From the NCBI GenBank assembly GCA_017469465.1, contig JAFUGH010000050.1, positions 1-42,055 on the forward strand: DNA of 42,055 nucleotides. Direction: 5' to 3'. The notes beneath the pieces are model-generated. The model was given only the letters and a program-made list of their open reading frames with translations. It had not been told where the DNA came from and did no database searches. The position numbers and the translations under genes are program-made. Positions 33,767 through 41,766 of the stretch are shown in pieces (within the stretch, counting starts at the first letter, position 1; every line of letters starts with the position of its first letter). The stretch comes from Clostridia bacterium (GTDB lineage Bacteria; Bacillota; Clostridia; TANB77; UBA1234).

Positions 33767-35416
33767 ATGAAAAAAATGGTATGTATAAGCTGCATCATAT
33801 TTACATTGCTTTTTAGCATGACAAATGCCGTAATGAGTGAAAACTTTGAAAAGGTGCTTTCACTTATTAATGTGCCAACAAAAAATATTGATGGCTTTGA
33901 AATAAACGAAGAAATCTATCATAAATATGGTTTAATTGTATATGGTACACCAACGGATATAACCAAAAATCAAAGGTGGAAAGATGTTCCTACGGGAAAG
34001 TGGAAAAACGAAATTACAGGCAAACAAGGAGAATATAGAATCCTTGGCTATAGCTTAACTGGAACTGTGGTAAACAATGAAGTTTTTCCAGATGATTATA
34101 ATAGTGGCATTTCACCGGAAGAATGGAATTATATAACCATTGGGGATGCTATTAGTTCTTGGAATGATACAGAAAAATATCAGACAAAAGCTCAACTTGA
34201 GTACATGCTTACGCAAAGATTAACTAGAAATGGAATTACTTATAACATTACAGCAAGCCTTTTAGGATTGGATAAAGCTAGATTAGAAGCATATGCAACC
34301 TGGAAAACAGCTGGGAGCATTTTTACATTAAAGAAAGATAGTCAAGGGGGGATTTGGGAAGCAACGTTTCGTATACCACCAATGGCTGCAGAAGCTAATT
34401 TCTCTGCCAAGTTAAATATAATTCAAGGACAAAAATATCAATTTGAGCCAGAGCAGGAAACATTAGAAATTCCAATTTCATTTGGTGCTGAGGTAACAAA
34501 TCTAGGGCAATATGCCAAAAAAGAAGATATTAAAAATATTTCGTCAGAACTTGAAGTTGAAAACAATTTAATAGATAAAATTCATTCTGAAAATGAAACT
34601 AGTATTCTTAAAGATAGTAAAATTGTCATTCATAAATCCGACTATCCTAATGCCAATAAAATAACATTAGTCGTAAAAAATACATCCATCTTAGAAACCT
34701 GCTTTCATGCAGAAGCACCAATGGTAGACATGAAAGAAACAAAGATAGAGATAGTGATTCATGAAGATATGAAAATAGAAGATGAAGGAGAATATATTAA
34801 GGTTGATAATATTAATAGTAGAAAAGAAAATGACATCCCAAGACCAATCATTCAGGAAATAAGACTCTATAAAAAAACAATTACCAATAGAAACAATAAA
34901 AGCAAGCTCTCTATTGCCAAGAAAACAAATACGCAATTTATTTGTGCGGGACAAATCTTAGTGGTGGAAGCAACGGTGTTAAATAATCCGCAAACAGTTA
35001 CACTTGCCATAGAAGGAAATTCAAAAATTCAAACACTGGATGATTTAACCAAAAGGTTTGTTTACGACGAACCAAAGAGAAGGGGAGAAAAATTAATCTA
35101 TTCTTCGTTAGATTCATTAAAGGCATCTTATCATTTGCCAGCAAATATGAAAAACGAAGAGGGAATTTATAAATTAGAATATATTATTCCCTATGGAACA
35201 AAGCAATCATTAAATTCATGGAGTACACTTAGAACCATCAGTAATAATGCATTTGATATTGATAAATCAAAGTTATTTACAAGAATAGCAAGCCCATATC
35301 TCATAAAAATATATGCTAAAAATGATGGAGGTTCAACTACAAGAACAGCAGAGTTAGATGTGTTTGAAAGATGGGATACAATTTATAATAGAAATATAAG
35401 TGAGTTTGTAAAATGA
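33767..35416 (+). CDS. Large secreted protein of unknown function
   Basis: A 549-aa exported protein with a signal peptide (about 1-25, MKKMVCISCIIFTLLFSMTN...). I do not recognise a family. It looks beta-rich throughout, with Trp/Gly-rich parts (RWKDVPTGKWKNEITGKQGEY near 75-95; SPEEWNYITIGDAISSWND near 115-135) and many Lys/Glu. No membrane anchor or sorting motif is visible at the C-terminus. It has AGGAG before the ATG, and its TGA overlaps the next ATG by four bases, tying it to the TadE-like genes. It may be a structural or adhesive part of the surface assembly. Confidence 0.7.
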   Translation: MKKMVCISCIIFTLLFSMTNAVMSENFEKVLSLINVPTKNIDGFEINEEIYHKYGLIVYGTPTDITKNQRWKDVPTGKWKNEITGKQGEYRILGYSLTGTVVNNEVFPDDYNSGISPEEWNYITIGDAISSWNDTEKYQTKAQLEYMLTQRLTRNGITYNITASLLGLDKARLEAYATWKTAGSIFTLKKDSQGGIWEATFRIPPMAAEANFSAKLNIIQGQKYQFEPEQETLEIPISFGAEVTNLGQYAKKEDIKNISSELEVENNLIDKIHSENETSILKDSKIVIHKSDYPNANKITLVVKNTSILETCFHAEAPMVDMKETKIEIVIHEDMKIEDEGEYIKVDNINSRKENDIPRPIIQEIRLYKKTITNRNNKSKLSIAKKTNTQFICAGQILVVEATVLNNPQTVTLAIEGNSKIQTLDDLTKRFVYDEPKRRGEKLIYSSLDSLKASYHLPANMKNEEGIYKLEYIIPYGTKQSLNSWSTLRTISNNAFDIDKSKLFTRIASPYLIKIYAKNDGGSTTRTAELDVFERWDTIYNRNISEFVK

Positions 35417-35895
35417 AAAAAGGAAATATCTTAATCACTGCAATGATATTTGTTGCAATTTGCATAGTGATAATACTCTTTATTGCAGCAATATTTATGA
35501 GTCATGTGAATTCAATATTATACAATTTAAAGCTTGATATGTATGCCATTAATAAATCAGCCATTATTTCAGTAAACAAAAATCAAACAAGCATGGATGA
35601 TTTTTCATACAATCAAAAAGCATATCAAGCATATTTTGAAAAAGCATTAAAAGATAGTTTTCATTTAAATGAAAAATTTGAAAATAGAGATGCTATGATC
35701 GAATCAGTCAAAATTGTTGAGTATGAAATAATTGAAAAAGGAAGAAAAGATTCCTTTACGAAAACAAAGAGTAGTAATCGCGTAATACATACGGTTATAG
35801 AAGCGAGAATAAAGCCTATTATTATGCGTAGTTTTTTTGAAAAAATATTTACATTTACCATTCATGAAGATGTGAATTTGAATTTAGCATATTAA
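35413..35895 (+). CDS. TadE-like membrane-anchored pilin-like protein
   Basis: A 160-aa protein starting MKKGNILITAMIF, with a hydrophobic helix (about 7-30) immediately after a short basic leader and a soluble domain (31-160) of mixed helices and strands with no Cys. Position and form resemble TadE/TadG minor pseudopilins, although the TadE signature is not clear. The leader Gly-Asn could be a prepilin-like cut site. It overlaps the 549-aa gene stop (ATGA). Confidence 0.6.
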   Translation: MKKGNILITAMIFVAICIVIILFIAAIFMSHVNSILYNLKLDMYAINKSAIISVNKNQTSMDDFSYNQKAYQAYFEKALKDSFHLNEKFENRDAMIESVKIVEYEIIEKGRKDSFTKTKSSNRVIHTVIEARIKPIIMRSFFEKIFTFTIHEDVNLNLAY

Positions 35896-35951
35896 AACAT
35901 TACCAGTTTTCACTATGAAGATTGAGAAATATCATCATGTTAGGAGGTAAG

Positions 35952-36341
35952 ATGAAAAATAAAAAAGGAAATACGGTTTTAACAACACCAATTATTATTG
36001 CGATAGGAATGATGATTGTAACAGGACTCATTATTCTTGCAGTGCAAATACTCATTCCATATTTATGGTATGAAAAACTCTCAAGCACCTGTATTAAGTA
36101 CATCTATATCATGGAAGAGTTTGGCTATTTAACAAGTCAAGAGGCTAAAACCTTAAAAGAAGATTTAAAAGAACAAGGATTTGATCCTGATAAACTGAAT
36201 ATGAAATATACAAATTATAGAAAAGAATATGGTGATCCCATTTATTTAAGATTGGTATATAATTATGAGATGCAATTACCGCTTCAAAAACCACAAATAA
36301 TTCAAATGAAAGTAGAAAGAAATTCGGTGTGTAAGCGATAA
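35952..36341 (+). CDS. Second TadE/F-like membrane-anchored protein
   Basis: A 129-aa protein with leader MKNKKGN, a long hydrophobic helix (about 10-37), then a small soluble domain with a Cys near 45 and another near the C-terminus (SVCKR), which could form a disulfide outside the cell. The leader KKGN matches that of the preceding protein, so both may use the same processing route. The ATG at 35952 follows AGGAGG by 6 nt; an ATG at 35922 lacks a site. Last gene of the operon; it converges on rlmH. Confidence 0.6.
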   Translation: MKNKKGNTVLTTPIIIAIGMMIVTGLIILAVQILIPYLWYEKLSSTCIKYIYIMEEFGYLTSQEAKTLKEDLKEQGFDPDKLNMKYTNYRKEYGDPIYLRLVYNYEMQLPLQKPQIIQMKVERNSVCKR

Positions 36342-36367
36342 AAAAACTGGTAACTTAAATTACCAGT
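36340..36367 (-). terminator. Terminator of the rlmH transcript, overlapping its stop
   Basis: ACTGGTAA (36346-36353) pairs with TTACCAGT (36360-36367); on the minus strand it is followed by a run of T (36346-36340). The rlmH stop codon lies in the stem. It may also serve the convergent Tad-like operon. Confidence 0.7.
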
Positions 36368-36839
36368 GATATTTTTCATGATGAATAATTTTAAAGGCTC
36401 GAAAAATTTGCTCGCTTAGGAAAAGTCGAATAAGTTGATGCGGAAATGTTAATTTAGAAAACGAAAAAACGAAATTACTGTTAGTAACTAATTCTTTATA
36501 TAAACCAGTAGTACCACCGATGATAAAGTTGATGGTACTAAATCCTTTTACAGTAATATCTTGTATTTTATTGGCAAATTCTTCAGAAGTAAGTTGCGTG
36601 CCTGTTAAGTCTAAGGCAATCGTATAGTCTTGCGCTTTTATATGCTTTTGAATTTTATCAGCTTCGATTTTTTGAATGTTTTCAATTTCTTTTTGAGAAG
36701 CGTTTTCTGGAATAATTTCATCTGGTAGCTCTATGATTTTAATACTAGCATACTTGCTAATTCTTTTTAAATATTCATTTACTCCATCTGACAAATATTT
36801 TTCCTTTAATTTGCCAAGGCATAAAATATTAATATTCAA
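36360..36839 (-). CDS. rlmH: 23S rRNA (pseudouridine1915-N3)-methyltransferase
   Basis: RlmH is a small SPOUT methylase that modifies pseudouridine 1915 of 23S rRNA in assembled 70S ribosomes. The 159-aa length is exactly normal for the family. N-terminus MNINILCLGKLKEKYL, IALDLTGTQLTSEEFA, FIIGGTTGLY and the knot end LTFPHQLIRLFLSEQIFRA are all typical; it ends YHW where most end YH(K/R). The start is a TTG at 36839, 8 nt after GGAGGAG; the GTG at 36848 would be too close to that site. It lies 19 nt after walJ, as in other Firmicutes. Confidence 0.95.
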   Translation of the reverse strand: MNINILCLGKLKEKYLSDGVNEYLKRISKYASIKIIELPDEIIPENASQKEIENIQKIEADKIQKHIKAQDYTIALDLTGTQLTSEEFANKIQDITVKGFSTINFIIGGTTGLYKELVTNSNFVFSFSKLTFPHQLIRLFLSEQIFRAFKIIHHEKYHW

Positions 36840-36858
36840 TAGAAACACTCCTCCATGA

Positions 36859-37635
36859 TTATATTACTAATACAGTATCTACCGTATCTCTTCCAGCAAC
36901 GGAGAGATGGAAGTCTTTTGGAATTTCTCCAAATGCATTTACTACTGTTTGATAGGCAAGTTCTGGAAAATTATTTTCTTTGCTTAAATGTCCTAAAATG
37001 ATGTGATTAATACCAGTATCATCATAAAGTTTTTTAATGACTTTACTTGCCATTTCATTGGAAAGATGACCTACGTCACTGGAAATACGTCTTTTCAAAA
37101 AATAAGGATAGCTACTATATGATAAAGTGTTTGGATCGTAGTTAGATTCTAATAATAAAACATCACTACCAACGAGCTTATCATATATTCCTTTCGTTAC
37201 ATGACCAATATCAGTTGCCACGGTTAATTTCTTATTACCAGCAGTGATATTAAAAGCACAAGGATCAACAGCATCATGAGGAATTGAAAAAGGATGAACT
37301 TTTAATTCACCCAAATCAAAACTTTCATTTGCGTTAAAAACAATATGATTATATTCCGGTAACTTTAGTAGAGCCATCTGATTCCATGTTTTATTTGTAG
37401 CATAGATTGGAATATTAAATTTTTTACTAATGGTAGTTAATCCTTTTACGTGATCAGAATGTTCATGAGTAATCAAAATTCCATCAATCATATCTAAACT
37501 AACATTTAAATCAGATAACCCCTTAACTATTTTTTGACAGCTAACTCCAGCATCAATTAAAATTCTTGTATCATTATATTCAATGTAGGTGGAATTTCCA
37601 CTACTACCACTATATAAATTGCAAAATCTTATCAT
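36859..37635 (-). CDS. walJ: WalJ (YycJ) metallo-beta-lactamase-fold protein
   Basis: A 258-aa cytoplasmic metallo-hydrolase of the YycJ/WalJ family, reported as a 5'-3' exonuclease-like enzyme linked to mismatch repair and to coordinating division with replication. It starts MIRFCNLYSGSSGNSTYIE, with THEHSDH at 56-62, a second metal ligand set in PHDAVDP and ATDIGHV, and GHLSNEMA and LGHLSKENN later. AGGGG precedes the ATG at 37635. It pairs with rlmH, the order kept in B. subtilis, but the walRK genes are 14 kb away on the other strand. Confidence 0.92.
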   Translation of the reverse strand: MIRFCNLYSGSSGNSTYIEYNDTRILIDAGVSCQKIVKGLSDLNVSLDMIDGILITHEHSDHVKGLTTISKKFNIPIYATNKTWNQMALLKLPEYNHIVFNANESFDLGELKVHPFSIPHDAVDPCAFNITAGNKKLTVATDIGHVTKGIYDKLVGSDVLLLESNYDPNTLSYSSYPYFLKRRISSDVGHLSNEMASKVIKKLYDDTGINHIILGHLSKENNFPELAYQTVVNAFGEIPKDFHLSVAGRDTVDTVLVI

Positions 37636-37723
37636 AAGTATACCCCTTCTATATGGCGAATCTTTTCGCAACTTACATTCTTTATGTATGTCTATTGCTG
37701 CGAATTGATAGAATACACCTGTA

Positions 37724-39001
37724 TTATTCTTCTTCCATTACACGTTTTATTTTCGCACCAAGTTTTTGAAATTTTTCTTCAAATTTTTCATATCCTCTAT
37801 CAATATGTTCGATGGAATGAATTTCTGTGTCACCTTCAGCGATAATACCTGCAATAATCATAGCAGCTCCTGCACGTAAATCAGTTGCGTTAACAGGACA
37901 AGCATTTAAATGGTCAACACCTTCAATACAAGCCGTTTTACCTTCGACTCTAATGTTAGCTCCCATCCTCTTTAATTCTTCAGTATATTGAAAACGGGAA
38001 TCCCAAACACTTTCTGTCAAATAACTTGTACCTTCGGAAACACTTAAAAGTACTGCAGCCTGCGGTTGCATATCAGTTGGAAAACCTGGATATGGTAATG
38101 TTTTAATATTAGCTTTTGTTGTACGATTTGGACAATAAACTCTAATTTGTTCTCCGTCATCAGATTCTTCAATGCTAACTCCCATTTCTATCAATTTCGC
38201 GGAAATAGGGGAAAGGTGAGTTGTAATACAATTGGTGATAGTAACATCTCCTCTAGATGCAGCAGCAGCAATCATAAAGGTACCTGCTTCAATTTGATCT
38301 GGAACAATAGAATAAGATGCACTACGATTTAGTGATTCAACGCCTGTAATTTTGATGACATCTGTACCTGCTCCTTTAATATTAGCACCCATGGTGTTTA
38401 AGAAGTTTGCAAGGTCAACAATATGAGGCTCTTTTGCAGCATTTTCAATTACAGTAGTTCCGTCAGCCAAAACGGCGGAAAGCATAATATTCATTGTTGC
38501 ACCAACACTTACGATATCTAGATAAACATTATCTCCATGTAATTTACCAAAAGGAGAATATGCTTTGATAATACCACCTTCAATTTCAACTTTTGCTCCC
38601 ATTGCTTCAAAGCCTTTAATATGTTGGTCAATAGGACGAACCCCTAAGTTACAGCCACCTGGACTACCAACTTCTGCTTTACCAAATCTACTAAGTAGCG
38701 CACCTATAAAATAGTAGGATGCTCTAAATTTTTTGGTCATAGAAAATGGTACGTCAGTTTTATTAATATTAGTACAATCAATTTCTACTTCATTTCCAGA
38801 AATATATGTAACGGAAGCACCTAAATACTCAAGAATTTCACAACATAGTTTAATATCACTTATGTCTGGTAAATTCTCGATATGGCATTTTCCTTTGATT
38901 AATACAGTTGCAGGTAAAATGGCAACGGCAGCATTTTTAGCACCGCTAATTTTTACACTTCCTTTAAGAGGTGTCCCACCAGTAATCACTAATTTTTCCA
39001 T
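37724..39001 (-). CDS. murA: UDP-N-acetylglucosamine 1-carboxyvinyltransferase
   Basis: MurA adds enolpyruvate from PEP to UDP-GlcNAc, the first committed step of peptidoglycan synthesis. The 425-aa length is normal. Lys22 in SGAKNAAVAILPA, catalytic Cys117 in GSPGGCNLGVRPID (the fosfomycin target), and the C-terminal TDLRAGAAMIIAG, HIDRGYEKFEEKFQKLGA are visible. AAAGGAG precedes the ATG. It is followed by walJ and rlmH with an 88-nt gap that contains a small hairpin. It could be MurA or the second Firmicute paralogue MurAB; I cannot tell which. Confidence 0.95.
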   Translation of the reverse strand: MEKLVITGGTPLKGSVKISGAKNAAVAILPATVLIKGKCHIENLPDISDIKLCCEILEYLGASVTYISGNEVEIDCTNINKTDVPFSMTKKFRASYYFIGALLSRFGKAEVGSPGGCNLGVRPIDQHIKGFEAMGAKVEIEGGIIKAYSPFGKLHGDNVYLDIVSVGATMNIMLSAVLADGTTVIENAAKEPHIVDLANFLNTMGANIKGAGTDVIKITGVESLNRSASYSIVPDQIEAGTFMIAAAASRGDVTITNCITTHLSPISAKLIEMGVSIEESDDGEQIRVYCPNRTTKANIKTLPYPGFPTDMQPQAAVLLSVSEGTSYLTESVWDSRFQYTEELKRMGANIRVEGKTACIEGVDHLNACPVNATDLRAGAAMIIAGIIAEGDTEIHSIEHIDRGYEKFEEKFQKLGAKIKRVMEEE

Positions 39002-39180
39002 AACGAACTCCTTTATATCAATAATAATAAATAATCAAAATAACAATCATCACATTCCACTCTTAAAAATAAGTAGAGGGGAATTTCACACAATAAACTA
39101 TACCATATTATAATCATGAAAACAAGATTGTTTTTTGCTATTTTTGTTCATTTCGCTAATGGAAGATGGGTGACATTTTT

Positions 39181-39363
39181 TTATTGAAAAAGATAGAAAT
39201 CAAATGTTGCATTTTGAAGTATTTCTTTTCTCGATTCTTTTTGGAATAAATCTAGGTATTGTACTTCTTCACCAGTAATATCTGTGGTTAACTGATTAAA
39301 AGAGAAACTTGGAAAAATCATGGACCAAAAGAAAATCGTCAAAAAAATTAAAATTTTTTTCAT
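39181..39363 (-). CDS. Small secreted or membrane-tethered peptide
   Basis: A 60-aa protein with a signal-peptide-like start (MKKILIFLTIFFWSMIFPSFSF, about 1-22) and a short acidic mature part (FNQLTTDITGEEVQYLDLFQ...), ending FYLFQ. No family is recognised. It is supported by GGGGAGG 6 nt before the ATG. It stands alone between murA and the divergent 170-aa gene; no clear terminator. It may be a short exported peptide, a precursor, or the N-terminal remnant of a longer secreted protein. Confidence 0.55.
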   Translation of the reverse strand: MKKILIFLTIFFWSMIFPSFSFNQLTTDITGEEVQYLDLFQKESRKEILQNATFDFYLFQ

Positions 39364-39443
39364 AAAAACCTCCCCAAAATGTTGTTACAAGTGGTATTAT
39401 TACCGATTGTCGAAAAAATATTCCAAAAAATGGAAATTAATGA

Positions 39444-39473
39444 TTGACACCAATTGGAAAAATATGGTAATAT
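39444..39473 (+). promoter_or_regulatory. Promoter for the 170-aa gene
   Basis: TTGACA (39444-39449), 18 nt, TAATAT (39468-39473) preceded by TATGG, 31 nt before the ATG. A good SigA-type candidate. Confidence 0.5.
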
Positions 39474-39503
39474 GATTTCAGAACAAAACAAGGAGGAAAA
39501 ATA

Positions 39504-40016
39504 ATGGGGGAAAATCAAATGATAAAGGCATGTAATTTTTATGTAAGTCAGTGGCATTTATTCGCCGCATTATTACCGTATGTGAGAGATGAACTTAAGA
39601 AAAATAATAAAATTATATTCATTTCACAGGACAACCTCGAAAAAGGATTAAAGCAATTAGTTGCAAAATTGAATTTAAAATTTGAAAACAAAAATGGAAT
39701 GAATGATGTATTATGGCTTGATGAAAATTTTGTTTTAGAATTAAAGGAAGAAATAAAACCTGTCACGATTGTGGTGCAAGGTGCAGTAAGTTTTATTAAA
39801 GAAATCAATACCTACATAGCAGTAAAAGCAAAAGAGCTATATAGACATGTTACCATTATTAATTGCTATGAAATTTACGATACAAATGATATTTTATACA
39901 ATATACTTGATGAGCACGATTATGTTTTTAATACCGCTGGTATGAATGAAAAAAGTGCCATTTTTCATGGATATATAGAAAAAAGTAGTGGAGCATTAAG
40001 CACTCCACAATGTTAA
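39504..40016 (+). CDS. Hypothetical alpha/beta protein (possibly MEDS-like)
   Basis: A 170-aa soluble protein I cannot assign. The pattern of alternating strands and helices (KIIFISQDNLEKGLKQLV, PVTIVVQGAVSFIKEI, HVTIINCYEIYDTND) suggests a Rossmann-like fold, and the N-terminus (CNFYVSQWHLFAALLPYVRDEL) recalls MEDS-type sensory domains; this is a weak resemblance. AGGAGG lies 7 nt before the ATG. The stop falls next to a GTGGAG/CTCCAC stem. Monocistronic. Confidence 0.6.
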   Translation: MGENQMIKACNFYVSQWHLFAALLPYVRDELKKNNKIIFISQDNLEKGLKQLVAKLNLKFENKNGMNDVLWLDENFVLELKEEIKPVTIVVQGAVSFIKEINTYIAVKAKELYRHVTIINCYEIYDTNDILYNILDEHDYVFNTAGMNEKSAIFHGYIEKSSGALSTPQC

Positions 40017-40043
40017 GTTGCAATCCTCAAAATTCATATATAT

Positions 40044-40106
40044 GAAGGCATGGAAGCTTTAAGTAAAAAGCAAAAATGTCAAAGCCAATAAAGTTTCCAT
40101 GTCTTC
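40044..40106 (+). other. 18-bp stem after the 170-aa gene
   Basis: 40044-40061 pairs with 40089-40106 (16 Watson-Crick and 2 G-U pairs) around a 27-nt loop. No T-run follows, so a Rho-independent terminator is uncertain. Confidence 0.45.
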
Positions 40107-40189
40107 AACCCCTTCTTTAATGAGAAAGAAAATTAAAAGGAGAATTAAAATAGTATCAAAATTTTCTTTTATCATCATATCTAAATGAT

Positions 40190-40615
40190 TCATTTTGGTT
40201 TATCACCCAATTCATTAAAAATTTCTAAAGCTTTCGTCATTCCCAAAATTTTAATATATTGATCCACTTTTTCTTTTCGCGCGTCATTTAAAAAAGGCTT
40301 GAGTGATTTTAAAAGCTCTTTGCTTGGGCTATCTTGATTAGAAGATTTCAGTACTTGCATTAATTTCATCATCATTTCCATATCCGGTACATTATTAGTA
40401 TTTGTCGCATGATTTGATTTTTCAGAAGAAAAAGAAGCAGTAGAATCATGATTGATAGATTCTTTTGAATTGTCACCATTGCTTGAAGAATTATTAGAAT
40501 GAGTGGAAGAAGAATTCATAAGTTTTGACAATAATTCTTCAGGAATAACATTTTTATTTTCTGCTGTGTTAGTAAGCATTGATAACAAAGCAGATAAATC
40601 AGGTTTATCACTCAT
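40190..40615 (-). CDS. Hypothetical low-complexity protein
   Basis: A 141-aa protein with three parts: an amphipathic N-terminal helix region (LSALLSMLTNTAENK, 1-35), a Ser/Asn-rich flexible linker (about 36-75) and a C-terminal helical part (about 78-141: MEMMMKLMQVLKSS ... LLKSLKPFLNDARKEKVDQY). The latter resembles a small helical protein common in Clostridia (LLKSLKPFL...R..KVD), with no known function. GGAGGGA lies 7 nt before the ATG. It follows the 51-aa gene by 37 nt, so both are probably one transcript. Confidence 0.75.
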   Translation of the reverse strand: MSDKPDLSALLSMLTNTAENKNVIPEELLSKLMNSSSTHSNNSSSNGDNSKESINHDSTASFSSEKSNHATNTNNVPDMEMMMKLMQVLKSSNQDSPSKELLKSLKPFLNDARKEKVDQYIKILGMTKALEIFNELGDKPK

Positions 40616-40652
40616 AAATTCTCCCTCCTAATTTTTGAAATATGGCTTGATG

Positions 40653-40808
40653 TCATTTGCCTTTTTCTTTTTTTATCATATCCACCAAAGTATTATAATC
40701 ATTTTCACTAAGCAATTCTTTTGCTTTTCTTAAAGCAGTTTCAAGTTCAGCATCATCCATTTTAGCTAAAGTATTTAAAAACATTTTGTACATCATCTCA
40801 TTATCCAT
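40653..40808 (-). CDS. Small helical protein, 51 aa
   Basis: ATG at 40808 with AGGAGGTG 6 nt upstream, TGA at 40653-40655. The product is wholly helical and charged (MDNEMMYKMFLNTLAKMDDA ... DMIKKEKGK), with Met-rich amphipathic faces that suggest a protein-binding peptide. It precedes the 141-aa gene on the same strand; the two share a helical, Met-rich style. The strong ribosome site and good codon content support a real gene despite its size. Confidence 0.65.
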   Translation of the reverse strand: MDNEMMYKMFLNTLAKMDDAELETALRKAKELLSENDYNTLVDMIKKEKGK

Positions 40809-40982
40809 GAAAAGCACCTCCTAAAAATATATATATTAATTTATCAATAAATAATATGCTAATTAGAATGAAAATGTTACCTTTAATTGATATCTTTATT
40901 CTTATGTAATAAATAGGGTAATATTGAAAATAAAAAAAGCAAATTTAGTAGAAACGGAAAGGAGAAAGTAGTATAATATGAA

Positions 40983-41725
40983 TAAATATCAAAATCGAAA
41001 AAGTAAATTTAGAAAAAGAGACGCAGTTGCTACCAGAAATAATAAATCAAAAGCTAGGAATATTGGATGTAAAAGCAGAGCTACTAGATGGGACTACGGT
41101 AGATATTGAAATGCAAAATGTAAATTATCATGATATTGAAAAGAGGATGACGTATTATTTAAATCAGCTATATGTCGGAGAATTAGCAAAAGGCAAAATG
41201 TACAATGAGTTAAACAAAGCGATAGCGATTGGAATATTGAATTTTGATTATTTCAAAGATATTGAAGAGTATCATACGATATGGAAGATGACAGAGCAAC
41301 ATGATAAGACTAAAACGATTGAAGAACAAGAGATGCACTTTATAGAGTTACCTAAATTTTTGCGAAGTAATTTGAATACAGATAGAAAGATAGATCAGTG
41401 GTTACTGTTTATTGAGTATTCGAGAAAGGAGCTGTTGAAGATGGTTGAAGATAAGAATGAAATGATAAAAGAAGCGGTTGAGGAGTATGAATATTTAAAA
41501 GGTGATGAAGAAGTACAAAGAATTGCCTTTTTAAGAAGGAAATATGAGTTGGACCATAATAACGCGTTATATCACGCACAAAAACAAGGGGAAGCGATTG
41601 GAGAAAAGCGAGGAGAGAAGGCAAAACAAATTGAGATTGCAAGAAAAATGAAAACGAAAGGGATGGAGATAGATATTATTGCAGAATTGACTGGTTTAAC
41701 CAAGGAAGAAATAGAAAGTTTATAA
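40983..41725 (+). pseudogene. N-terminally truncated Rpn/PD-(D/E)XK transposase-type gene
   Basis: The frame encodes the central and C-terminal parts of an Rpn-family (PD-(D/E)XK nuclease, formerly transposase-like) protein. From IKIEKVNLEKETQLLPEII it runs through LDGTTVDIEMQN, the catalytic D-ExQ segment, to a charged coiled tail (IGEKRGEKAKQIEIARKMKT) and LTGLTKEEIESL. The usual first ~50-60 residues (the KNDFVFKKLF part) are missing; an in-frame TGA at 40980 precedes the homology and the only ATG with an AAAGGAG-type site (40979) is out of frame. A TTG at 41027 could give a 232-aa fragment but has no ribosome site. Best read as decayed. Confidence 0.8.
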
Positions 41726-41728
41726 ATC

Positions 41729-41765
41729 AAAAAGAATCATGGCTATGGCTGTGGTTCTTTTTTTA
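41729..41765 (+). terminator. Terminator after the Rpn remnant
   Basis: AAAAGAATCATGGCT (41729-41743) pairs with GGCTGTGGTTCTTTT (41747-41761) including G-U pairs, followed by T. Confidence 0.75.
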
Positions 41766-41766
41766 C

